A stretch of DNA of 64,000 nucleotides, taken from the NCBI GenBank assembly GCA_011109175.1, contig RDEW01000006.1, forward strand, positions 1,324,133 to 1,388,132. The letters run 5' to 3'. The translations under genes and the position numbers were made by a program. This stretch comes from Dicyema japonicum (lineage: Eukaryota > Dicyemida > Rhombozoa > Dicyemidae). The notes below the pieces were generated by a model that was not told the DNA's origin, did no database searches, and saw nothing but the letters and a program-made list of their open reading frames with translations. Positions 22,481 to 34,510 of the stretch are shown here, piece after piece. Within the stretch, counting starts at the first letter, position 1; every line of letters begins with the position of its first letter.

Positions 22481-23956
22481 ATCCACGAGGCACAGCAGTG
22501 TATTTTAATAGAGACGAATTCGCATTTTGGCCGTGATTATTTTCTGGATCCGTATTTGTAGGTCATCACTGTAGAACAATGTGGTTCCAGTGCTTCCTTC
22601 CACAGTATTTCTATAGAGTCGAATCCCTTCAGCGAGTTTTGGTCTTTTAAATTATTAGACATGAAAAACCTATAGTTGGCCCAATCCAAATAAGAAATGT
22701 TGAACCTCAAGAAAACATTTATCATAATATCAGGTCTCATACTAATAACTAGGGCAACCAATTGCAATAAATTACAATTATTCCAAAGACCAAGAGTAAC
22801 CAAACTAACTAACTCCTTAATCCTGACTTTTTCCAGCATTCCAGAACTTGTCTCCAAGCAACGACATTGTCTCCGGGAAGAATAGTTGGATCCTCTTGAT
22901 GCCGGCCAGGTATTAGACGTCTCCTCAGTAAAAAGGATCCAATGACGCCATCGAAAAGAAGGAAAATAATTTTTGACACACTATCCTTATGGCGCCACGC
23001 CGCCATGGCAATAAATTACAATTAAATATAATGTAATAATGAGCCAGCTCCTATCTCTCTTATCGTTTTTCTTCTTAGCGATGAGCGAGCCGATCCTGTT
23101 TAGCAGGGTCATTGACCTGCTACTAAGATTCCTCTCGTTTCAACTCCAACTGGTTCGAAGATGAATTGTCCATCAAGACATGCGTATTTTTTTTATTTTT
23201 AGGGTCTCAGCCTTCTCAAAAGCAGAATAATAATTAATTTTAGTTATATTTTTTCCAATTATTATAAAAGAATTTTTAAACAACTGTGTGTGTGGTGTTT
23301 AGCGAAAATCTCAGCTGGAAAATAAAGAACGAAAAGAAGACGAAGTACGAGGAACAAAGCCAGTAAGAACAACTCACGCATGTCTCTTATGTGGACAATC
23401 GTGGAGGATCGGATCAATGGTTTCATGAGGAGATCAAAGATCCAGGACACGTATATAAAGCTGGGAGAAACGTTCTGAAAAAAAAATTTAAAAAATTGAG
23501 GAAGGGTCCAGGTGTGGACTCCAAGCTTTAGGTTAGGACTCAGATATAACACTCTCCAAAAAACTCCTTAACTCTTTTGTTAATAAATCGTTAATTCTTC
23601 TAATTCTTTTGGACAATCGAATATCAGCAAATTTGAATTAACTGCAAGCCATGTGAATAATTTGTCAACTTGGGCTGTATCAAAATGACTAAAGCTTGCG
23701 CCGAGACGTTGTCGAATTGGCTGTGGCCCTCTTGTATTTGTAAGGAGGTCGCCAGGCGGGAAAAAATAGCTCAGTCAAACTTTACACTGCCACATACTGA
23801 CCACACTCCCTTGAAGATCTCGAACCTCCGGAAAGCCAGGAAGATCCCAGTAAAAATCCTTAATGGAGTACGAATTGCCGCAGCATTGTGTCTTTCAAAT
23901 TCCATTGATCACGCACCGTCCTCTGACAGTTGCGAATCCTGGCTAACTTATATGCT

Positions 23957-25583
23957 TTTATAGAAAATTTAAAAATCTATTATTTATTATTTAATTTTTA
24001 TCTTTAATTTATTAATTTTCAAATAATTGTCAGCATGCCTGCGAAGCTTAGTCGTCATTTTGAAACAACATATTTTTGATTCTTTAATAAATCAAAATAT
24101 GTCAGAAAGAAAAATTATGTCGATTATACAAGATTGGAAAAGGAACTGTTTCTCGAATTAAAAAAGAAATTGGAAAGGAAATATTTCGTTAAACAAAGAA
24201 GTATTTTCGAGGAAGTTTCATGCAAGAAGTTTGAATCCGACCTTTCTATTCAAATTGATCGACTAGTATTCGAAGTCTTCAACAATTTGAGAAAATGGGA
24301 TTTCAGTATCTGGATGTCTCCTCAAAAATATTGCAAAAAAGATTGCTGCCAAATTTGAGTTTAATGATTTCAAGGCATCAAATGGATGGCTTGATCGATT
24401 TAAAAAGCGACATGAATTACTATTCAAAGTAATTTCGGGTGAAAAAAACTCATCCGACAAAAAAAACTTAAAGAGTTTTTTAACAATTACGACAGTTTAT
24501 TTGAGGAATACGATAAAAAAGATATTTTTAACTGCGACGAAACTTCTCTTTTTATTAAAAAAAATTCATGTAGATCATTTGTCTCTTCAAATGATGATTG
24601 TTTTGGTAAAACGAAAAGTAAAGAACGAGTTTCAGTTCTTTTATGCTGCAGCCGTGAAGGCGAGAAATTAAAACCCCTTGTTATCGGGAAATTCAAATCC
24701 CCAAGATGCTTAAAAAACATAAATACAGAAGATTATGGGGTATATTGTGTTAATTTTAGGTTCTATATACAGCTTCAAAAAATGCATGGATGACGATGGA
24801 TATTTTTGATACATGGCTACAAAAAATAAACTTCGAAATGGTTCAAAAAAACAGGAAAATTTTGATTGTTATGGATAATGCACGTTGTCACAAATGTCTG
24901 GAATATTCAAACTTATCATTTCTTAAACTTCCTAAAACACAACAGCACTTCTTCAACCTTTAGATATGGGGATCATAAACTCATTCAAATCATGTTATAA
25001 GAATGTTCTTTATGAAATGATATGTGATGCCCTGTTGAAGATCAATATGAGACAAGTAGTCATTTGTGGGAGAAGCATGGACTCGTGTAACAAAAACTAC
25101 AATATTGAATTGTTGGAAAAAGATAAATGAGCAAAGAACATTTGTCCATGAAACAAATTCAAAAAAAGAATCCGAATTAATTGATGAACATATTTCAGAT
25201 TTAACAGAACTTGAAATAAATGGAATAGAAGACAATGAGGCTTTGTATAATGGAAATAATGAGATGGATGGGCTATATTTAAAAGATACAATAAAAATTA
25301 TGAATAATCTTGAATCTTCATTATTTAACATTTGTCCTGAAGGCTTAAAGAATACTATGAATTTAGGATTAAAATTTCAAAAATGCTAAGAAACAAATAT
25401 TCCATTGGGAACAAAATAACTGATTATTTTTCATAAATAAATTGATTCCTTTTTGCAATATGAAGCAAAACATTGTATTGTAAAAATAATTATTTAAAAA
25501 TACGAATAGAGAGGTTAAAAATGTAACAATTTAGTATACTCTCTATATTTGGGGCACTTTTCTATTGGGGCGGGGTCCTACTG
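23957..25583 (+). mobile_element. Tigger-type transposon and broken transposase, copy 3
   Basis: Left-truncated copy like copy 2, ending at the right inverted repeat 25564-25583 with TA after it. Transposase blocks run from ATG 24034 to the stop near 25435. There are early one-base indels (about 24060, 24115 and 24180), and the T6 frame junction at about 24476-24482 is the same as in the other copies. Its intron is only 20 nt (24740-24759), five bases shorter than in copies 1 and 2, but still starts with GT and ends with AG. Confidence 0.88.
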
Positions 25584-26692
25584 TACATTTATTTTCTCAC
25601 AACCTTTCGAAATTAGCATCATGACATTTAATTTTGCAATAGAATCTGCAAAATCATTTTTCAACATCGTTTTCGACATTTCTTTAGCAATTTTCAATTT
25701 AGTTTTGTAATCCATTACCACAACAAAAATGAAAATTGAAAATAAAACAAAAATCACAATTTTTTAAGATTAATATTAATTCAAAAAACACAATTTATTC
25801 TTTTATTTTAAACTGCCATCCATCCAAAGTGGACTCCGCCGACATTATCGACGTTGCGTTGTCTCTCTCTATTTCAACAGATATCAACTGGAGTAACCAC
25901 CCGTCTCACGTCGTCGTGGCTTTTTAGTGTAGCTAAGCTTCCAAGTTTCTTTTGGCTGTTGACTTCACAATCATTGGACTATGACAGATCGCTTACCATC
26001 ATGAAATAATGTACTCATGGTTTAATCGACCTTTCCGAACCTCATTGTTCTTTTTAGAAGCGAATTTGAAACTTGAATTATTAAGATTAATGAGATGGTA
26101 AAAATGTTTACTCTTAATCAGGATAAGTGTATGAGTGTTTTACATAGAGTTTGTTGTATTGATCAAATTACCTTGTCTTGTCTCTATTGGAAATTGACTT
26201 TATTAACAAATGAATATTTTTGTGCCTATTTCTCATTCGTGAGGATAATGAAATCTATGGTTTAGACATTAAGGAAATAATCAATTAATATAATCTGACC
26301 ACTAATTGGCGATATGAGTTTTTGTTTATTTCACTAATGCAAAGATATAAATGTTAGAACTATTTAAATACATTGTATGTTCTAATAAAGCCGGTTTCAA
26401 TTTCAAATACATAATAGAGCCAGGCAACAGTCAACTTATCCTCATCCCCCTTCTCCGTCTCTCAATTAGTTTTTTCTTACTTTTCTCCACATTCTTATGG
26501 GTTTTAATCTGTAAATAACTGCAAAATTTTACAAAAAAATAAGTTTAAACATGTTTTTATAGTGGGATCTTAATGTTATTCGTAAGATGTTGCTGATCTC
26601 AGTTGTGGAGTGAATGATAATAGTAAAAATAGACTTTTGATTCGAACGTAATTGTTATATATTCCGAGTTAATTCGCAAAATACATTAAACT

Positions 26693-28393
26693 ATGGAAAC
26701 TTGTATTGTTTGATTTGTTTTGAGATTTGCTTTAATAGTCGAAGGATCAAATCACGGAAGCTTTGAAACCACTTCTCAGAGTAATAAAAGCCAAAATATC
26801 GACTAAACATGATATGACTAACAAATCCCCTGGAATATGTCAAACTGTAAGTTTATTAGTGATTTAGTCTCAAACAAAATCGATTTTGAATAAATATTGT
26901 ACTTTATCCAAAATAATAGTCAAATGGAAAAGAATGTGTTAATTGATTTAATTTACAGTGCAAATGGTTCGTATAGTGGAAGTCCGAGCAAGGATGTTGA
27001 TGAGGATTACTCCACATGCTTCCTGTTTAGGTCCGAGAATAAGCACGTAAAGTTGAAAATACTAAAGTTTAATTCTCTTGACTACAATCGGAGTACGTAC
27101 TCTTCTGTAAAACTATTAATAATCCAGACATTCATGGACAGAGTCAGAGAAGCAATCAGATACATTCCTTCAGTCAGAAGTCGACAAAAAACGAACTTGT
27201 ATAATATTCACTCATTTCAGTTATTTAGTATCGTTAGAGATAACAGTAGGGAATTTAAAAACTTTTCTTTTGAAATCCAACGAAATATCATCGACAAAAG
27301 TACTTTCATGGAGTAACCACATTTGTTTACTTGAAGGTACAAGAAAAATACAAAATTATTCGCAAATAAGGGGATGTTTACTATCTCTCATTTTTTGTAA
27401 TGGGAAGAGGTTTTACTTTTAAATATTGCAAGTCAAGAAAGTCTACAAAGAGAATAATGAGTTATTGGAGACAGGGTCAATGCTCGGAGTATTTATTCTT
27501 AATTAGTGAGTAGTTTGAAGAGATTATGTGCAACAAACAGAGGGAGTATACTGTGGTTACAAAGTCTGATTGCATAGTTCTTCTACTCTACATTAATGTT
27601 AGATTATTAATCATTTTAGGATTTCAAAAATATTTTTAAGACTAACAGCTTATCAGAGATCACATACTCGTATTGGTCTTTATGTAGTCTAGCGAGGAAG
27701 TATATGATTCTGTGATCAGAAAATTACATCAAAAATATTCCCAAAAGTGGTATTTATTAGATTATCGGTAATATTCTTGTTTATTTTAAAGAAAAAACGA
27801 AATTATCTCAGAAAACATTAAACATTCGAAATGGATTTACGTCATTCTATATGTGACTGTAGATGTAATTTTAGGGCAATGCTAATCTTGTCTTTAAAGT
27901 AAGTGAATCCACTGAGTTTAAGCAAACAGATATGAAGGACTTTAACAAATGTCGACATAACAATTGCTTTGACTTTCTGATTGATTCTACATTCTGTAAT
28001 TTCGTGTTAAATAAAGACAGATCGCCCCGAGAGATTATATAAAAGATCGAGAACTGCATATGGTGGTAGTAAACGTCCGGTTACTGCATTTTCGTATAAT
28101 AGAGAGAGGAGTGTAGTTAATAATAATTTATATTTTACTCTAAGAAGACTGAAACCATATAATGTATTTGTAATTCTCTTTGTGTCATAATAGGGAATTT
28201 GTGATAAAGAATCTAATATGAATATATTAATGATAAGTGACCAGTGTAAAGTACTCCATATCAGAAAGGAGGTATTGGAGTCTGAAACTGATGTTTTATT
28301 TACGAACTTTTTGAAATCTAATGTATTTTTCTTTTGATATTTTAGTGGGTTCCGTTACCGTGGTTTAATGCAATATTATTTTCTTCCCTTTAA
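26693..28393 (+). pseudogene. Cyclic-nucleotide-binding-domain protein, unit 3 copy
   Basis: Same gene with the A run at about 27187 at six bases, so the exon encoding FMDRVREAIRYIPS continues open through EIQRNIIDKSTFM. The G run at about 27369 has four bases and breaks the frame before the first cNMP-binding domain. Units 1 and 3 thus each have a different single break, and the complementary pattern suggests that sequence or assembly error contributes. Confidence 0.65.
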
Positions 28394-30126
28394 TAAACAT
28401 TTTTGATTAATTAATTATAAATTTAATTTATCATAAAATTTAAATTTAGTCCACAACTCTTTATAGATTATTAGGACTGGAAGGTTTTCCAGAATGCCCG
28501 ATATAAATGAATGTGATGTTTGGAATAGATGCGTCTCACTTTGACCTTGTAAGCTGAATATTCCTTAATTATACTTTAACTCTTAACCTTTCTCAGTTAT
28601 GTTTGGAAATATTAATGAACAAATACTTTTCAAGACCTATTGAGGACAACCGGCTATTCAAGTACATTTTACAATGAGGGGGCTGCCAGAGAAATAGCTT
28701 CGGGTTGGGTGATAAAATACTCGATTCTTCTTAATTATTTGGATGTCGGGAGGCTGGTTTTTTGCCGACACATAATACTTTCCGAACCAAAAAGCTCCTG
28801 TAGCGCGCTTTTTTCTCCTATTTAACGTCTTTAAGAAATGTGCCTTCATGATCAATCGTAAGTACCAGGTAGCGTAGTGAGCGCACTCTCAGCACTCTAA
28901 GCGAGTGTAACTTACCATGGTGCTGTTTATTCGACTAATTTTAGGAGTTCGACTTTTCTGCGGAGTGCTGATTCCCCACCGGTTACACCAGTCTTGGGCA
29001 TACGTAATGTATTCTCTGAGTCTCCTTAGGTTAGGTTTGAGTTGCCAGACATGTCTATTAATAGAATATCATTCACGTAGATAAATAGTTTTGAGTTCTG
29101 GTCCTGTGGGATTGGAAAATCTGACATAAGTATATTAAAAAAGAAAGGACTCAAGACAGAGCCCTGTTGTATGTATCTTGCAAATGATATCTTTTCAGAT
29201 ATAAATCCTTCAACTCTCCCTTTGACTTTTTTCCCATCAGGAAATCCTTCAACGTAAAAATATATATTATTGAATAATCGCTGAGACCAGTTTTGATAGG
29301 AGGGCTACATACCATACACCTGGGGTCGACTGGCTTTTTGTCTTCGCGGGCCAAAATTTTATTTTTATGAGATGCGGCCAAAGGAGAAAAATTTTTAAAT
29401 TTTCAAAGAAATGAATTTATTTTTTAATAAAATATTAACGTCTACGTTAATCTCACTAATATATCGTTAATATGTTAATCAGTCATTCTCGTTCTTAGAC
29501 AATTTTCACATTTTCAATTTTAAGAATAACTGATTTCGCAAATATGAAACATCATAATTCTTTTCCTCAAGAAAAATTATGACATCATCCCGATATAAAA
29601 TAGTCTCTTGAAAACCCTCTGTTAAGCCATCTGACATTACAAAATATAAGAGATCTCCATATTCTGCTTTAGTATTACAATTTGTCTATCTGCCGATGAT
29701 TTAAGCCGTGGGATCAAATACAATTAGCTCTCTTGGTCTACTCTAGGAGGGATAAGATCTTCACCCTCTTCGGAAAAGAAGAACCACCCCTTGCATGGCT
29801 AACGTGTAACTTTTATGTACATAGAACTGAGTGCAAAGCTCTGTTTCTCTTCTCCTTATGTCGTCCATGTAATCTCCTGCATGTCCATAGTCAACCCCCA
29901 TTGTTTATTCCCAGTGTGTATTCTTGTTTAAGGTGCTTTTCACATTATTTATTCGGAGTCCGCATGATTTTTCAACATAGAATTTTAACCCTCTCATGAT
30001 GCACCATTGCTTAATCTAGTCCACATACTCCCGGATTCTTCCTTCAGATATAGAAGATTTTAGAGATGTGTCCATCACAAACGTTTTTTCAATGTTTGGT
30101 CTTGTGAAAAAACTTGAAAAACTTTA

Positions 30127-32340
30127 TTTCAAAACGGGATTAGGAGTTAGGTGTAGGGGAATTTAACGAGCCCGCCTTTGCGGCTTTGACACTTTTGACG
30201 TCCCCCGTCTCCACTATTAATTCGCGTTCTAGCGTAGGACTCCATAAATCCTGTTTTCCACAATCTTCTTCACTGGGGCAAGAATCCCGTCCTCTTCAGT
30301 ACTCAAGACGTAGTCTTCTGCACGGGGCTAACTTTATCGCTGATCTTCTAGATTTTTCCAGTTGTGACAATATTCTTTCCCTTTTCATGGATAGGTACTA
30401 CGCTTCACATCCATATGAGTTTCGGTAGGATTATTTTCATGAAAATGAAAATGCAGATCTCCGTACTGACTGTCATCTTGCGTGTGCAGAAGAACGCTTG
30501 CAGCGCCTTTTTCCTCCTCAGCTTGATGTCCTCCATATTTGAGCCTTCCTGATCGACTACTACACCCAGGTAGCAAAGCGAGCGAACTCTTGCAAATCCT
30601 AGCCTATATGACTGTACATGATGGCTTCGTAAACAGCTGATTCTCATAAAGTTTGACTTCTCTGTTGAGAGTTTCATCCTTCTCCTGACACAACAGCCTT
30701 GAACTTGGTCAATAAATATCTTGTGTCTTCTCTCGGAGAGCGTCGACCTCCCAGACATATCCATGATTAGGATGTCGTCCGCGTATATTGACAGATTCGA
30801 GTTTGGGTCCGACGGAGTTGGGAAGTCTGATAAGATGTTAAACAGTAGGGAGCTTAGGACAGAGTCCTGCGGAACACCCTTCTTTAGTAAAACGTCTCCG
30901 GATACATATCTTCCAATGCGCAATTGAGAAGTCCGTTTCGTTCGTTTAACCATATGAATAGTTATTTTGGAATATCTGCAGCCACAAGCCTTGACAGGAA
31001 GGCATCATGCCACACGCTTTCAAAGGCCTTGGATAGGTCCAGACGTACCATGTTTATTTATCTCTTGAATCCGTACAAGGAGGAAATCGCTCTCTTCTAT
31101 TTGCCGATTCAACCTCTTGAAGACAATTCGCTCAGCAATCTTGGAGATCGACTATATGAGGCTGATCGGCTTATAGTTGAGAGGGTCCTTCCCCGAGAAT
31201 TATCCTGACTACAGTTGTTTTCCAGTGTCTTGGGACATATCCGTGGTCAATGCTTGCGTTGAACAAGTTCTTCAGGACGAGCAACAAGGCCTCCGTGTCT
31301 TTTTTAAACATCCTCATGCTAACGTGATCATGGCCCGGAGCATTTGCTTTGTATGTTCTGATTGCATCCACGACGTCCTCTACGGTGATTCTCATCCTTG
31401 AGGTCGTTCAGATAGTAATTACAATGTTCTTGTGAAGTCTCCAACTCCTCACATGGGATCAACACTATTGGGTTTAGTCCTACTGTCTTTTAAAGATTTC
31501 CTGGGTTTCTGCAGACTGCGAGCTGAGAGTTGTTCAAGATGATCTTCTTTCACTTTTCTTCTGACCAGTTATTCTTTTATAGGTTCTCTAGAAGGAGAAA
31601 CCTTTGGCGTCCAGTTTGCTTTCCTCGACCCTACATCTTCTCTCCAGAGCCAATCTTGTTCTCTTTCGGTGGCTCGTTTGGTAATCTTTAGTCAATCGGT
31701 CAGAGCCATTCGGTCTATTCGGTTAGCACATCTTCTTAGCTTTGATCGACCCCAAGGTAGTGGGTGAAATGTCGATACTTTTCTTTCTGCTTGCATTCGG
31801 GAATTCCTTCCTGGCATATAATTACAAGTATCTCTCTATGACGATTGCAAGATTTCGGTACATATTATCGGTTACTTAGGTTCCTCCGTCCAACTTTGAA
31901 GGTTTCTTGTGAGGTAATTTCGGTAGTATTCCCAGTCGATTCGTGACATGTCATATCTCATGAATACTGTTTCTGTGACATATGGAGTTAGGGGTAGAAC
32001 TAATTTTTGAAAAATATGATCACTGCCGATGTTCCACATGATCCTCGACCTCTCCACGTAAGTGCAGAGTGATGGTGATATTAGGAACACACAAAGCATG
32101 TCTCCTCAGTGGTAAGAAAAATGATTTGGCTCCTCCAACATCATGATTTTGAATCCGGATTTCTCACCCAGGATTTCTAGTCTTCGTCCGTTCCCGTTAG
32201 TTCTGTAGCATTTGTAGTTGACGTTCTTGGCGTTTATGTCGCCCACCAGAATTAACATATCGTTACTTTCGAAAAGTTTTATGATCTGTGTAGAACAATT
32301 CTGATTTCCTTCGAATACATGCTTCCAAAGTGTATCCACG
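30127..32340 (-). pseudogene. LINE ORF2, unit 3 copy, with the endonuclease core restored
   Basis: Same element as in units 1 and 2, but at 32106-32339 the minus strand is open for 77 codons and keeps LILVGDINAKNVNYKCYRTN, the catalytic region of an APE endonuclease, including ~20 bases that units 1 and 2 lack. RT frame with YADD at 30405-30953. Flanking patches (31720-31830) also differ from the other units, suggesting replacement from another LINE copy. Confidence 0.85.
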
Positions 32341-34043
32341 AGGCACAGCAGTGTATTTTAATAGAGACGAATTCGCATTTTGGCCGTGATTATTTTCTGG
32401 ATCCGTATTTGTAGGTCATCACTGTAGAACAATGTGGTTCCAGTGCTTCCTTCCACAGTATTTCTATAGAGTCGAATCCCTTCAGCGAGTTTTGGTCTTT
32501 TAAATTATTAGACATGAAAAACCTATAGTTGGCCCAATCCAAATAAGAAATGTTGAACCTCAAGAAAACATTTATCATAATATCAGGTCTCATACTAATA
32601 ACTAGGGCAACCAATTGCAATAAATTACAATTATTCCAAAGACCAAGAGTAACCAAACTAACTAACTCCTTAATCCTGACTTTTTCCAGCATTCCAGAAC
32701 TTGTCTCCAAGCAACGACATTGTCTCCGGGGAAGAATAGTTGGATCCTCTTGATGCCGGCCAGGTATTAGACGTCTCCTCAGTAAAAAGGATCCAATGAC
32801 GCCATCGAAAAGAAGGAAAATAATTTTTGACACACTATCCTTATGGCGCCACGCCGCCATAGCAATAAATTACAATTAAATATAATGTAATAATGAGCCA
32901 GCTCCTTTCTCTCTTATCGTTTTTCTTCTTAGCGATGAGCGAGCCGATCCTGTTTAGCAGGGTCATTGACCTGCTACTGAAGATTCCTCTCGTTTCAACT
33001 CCCACTGGTTCGAAGATGAATTGTCCATCAAGACATGCGTATTTTTTTTATTTTTAGGGTCTCAGCCTTCTCCAAAGCAGAATAATAATTAATTTTAGTT
33101 ATATTTTTTCCAATTATTATAAAAGAATTTTTAAACAACTCTGTGTGTGGTGTTTAGCGAAAATCTCAGCTGGAAAATAAAGAACGAAAAGAAGACGAAG
33201 TACGAGGAACAAAGCCAGTAAGAACAACTCACGCATGTCTCCTATGTGGACAATCGTGGAGGATCGGATCAATGGTTTTATGAGGAGATCAAAGATCCAG
33301 GACACGTATATAAAGCTGGGAGAAACGTTCTGAAAAAAAAATTTAAAAAATTGAGGAAGGGTCCAGGTGTGGACTCCAAGCTTTAGGTTAGGACTCAGAT
33401 ATAACACTCTCCAAAAAACTCCTTAACTCTTTTGTTAATAAATCGTTAATTCTTCTAATTCTTTTGGACAATCGAATATCAGCAAATTTGAATTAACTGC
33501 AAGCCATGTGAATAATTTGTCAACTTGGGCTGTATCAAATGACTAAAGCTTGCGCCGAGACCCTGTCGAATTGGCTGTGGCCCTCTTGTATTTGTAAGGA
33601 GGTCGCCAGGCGGGAAAAAATAGCTCAGTCAAACTTTACACTGCCACATACTGACCACACTCCCTTGAAGATCTCGAACCTCCGGAAAGCCAGGAAGATC
33701 CCAGTAAAAATCCTTAATGGAGTACGAATTGCCGCAGCATTGTGTCTTTCAAATGCCATTGATCACGCACCGTCCTCTGACAGTTGCGAATCCTGGCTAA
33801 AACTTATATGCTTTCCACCTGTCGCACTCGGAATACCTACAACGGAATCTGATGACAATAATATAAATAAACAAACTCTCGGCTCAACTTATCCGTGAAA
33901 CTGAAACGAAGCATAATGAATTTTAGCAGTCATAACATACACGCAGTACTTGAACAGCCACTCAATTCAATGAGGTCGAAACCAGAGGAGCACACACTAA
34001 AGATGTCCCCAACAAACTGAAGGAGAGAGTAAACCGGAAACTT

Positions 34044-34510
34044 ATGGAGGGCGGGTTATCACGTCCGATGGACACAGTATTGTCTTGTACTCCCGAGGTT
34101 CTGAATACCTTAATACTGAAGCACCCAGAGGCACTGACAGACTATGAAAAGTTTTTGAGTCCTGAAGGAACTCCGGAAATAATCATATTGAATCCGAAGT
34201 GCGCCGCGGAGGCTTGGAAGGGTTACGTCCTGGTCATATTAAGGACCTTACGTCTACTTACACCTCGGAAGCTTATCGATTACAAACTTAATCAGAAAAA
34301 TAGTTAACGGCGACATCCCAGAATATGCTCTTCTCAACAAAGCTAAAAAAACCAAATGGGGAATCCGTCCCATAGCGGTCGGGAACTATTTCAGAAGACT
34401 TGTAGCGAAGGTAGCATCGACCCTGGTCTATAAAACCTTAATCAATCATGAAATTAACAACTTAATGTCCTACTACGTCAAGGTCAGTCAAGGACTTTAT
34501 ACGTTCTGTC
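34044..34510 (+). pseudogene. RLE-1 reverse transcriptase, early motifs
   Basis: Frames give DTVLSCTPEVLNTLILKHPE, then after a shift REGLRPGHIKDLTSTYTSEA, KWGIRPIAVGNYFRRLVAKVA and NNLMSYYV. DGLRPxHIKDL and RPIAVGNxxRRLVAKV are characteristic early RT motifs of this retroelement family. A frameshift lies near 34230 and another near 34290. Continuity is lost after about 34510. Confidence 0.8.

Larger units (their letters stand above)
14081..23956. repeat. Tandem triplication, unit 2 (~9.88 kb)
   Basis: Second copy of the 9.85-kb unit. At its left junction a ~20-bp stretch ('ctatagaaaatt') is locally duplicated around 14081-14125, which marks the junction between units. It contains the 5'-truncated Tigger, the cyclic-nucleotide-binding gene, LINE fragments and the RLE-element start, in the same order and orientation as unit 1. 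Confidence 0.95.
23957..33812. repeat. Tandem triplication, unit 3 (~9.86 kb)
   Basis: Third copy. It alone continues to the right into the undisturbed retroelement reading frame (CTTT|CCACC at 33811), so it carries the original right flank, whereas unit 1 carries the original left flank. Two internal patches, about 31720-31830 and 32105-32300, differ from the other units far more than the surrounding sequence does. Confidence 0.95.

Noticed and set aside
24040-24358. 74-codon plus frame in Tigger copy 3 starting at 24134
   Set aside because: An out-of-frame product of three indels in the transposase N-terminus; the original frame is recognisable from copies 1 and 2.
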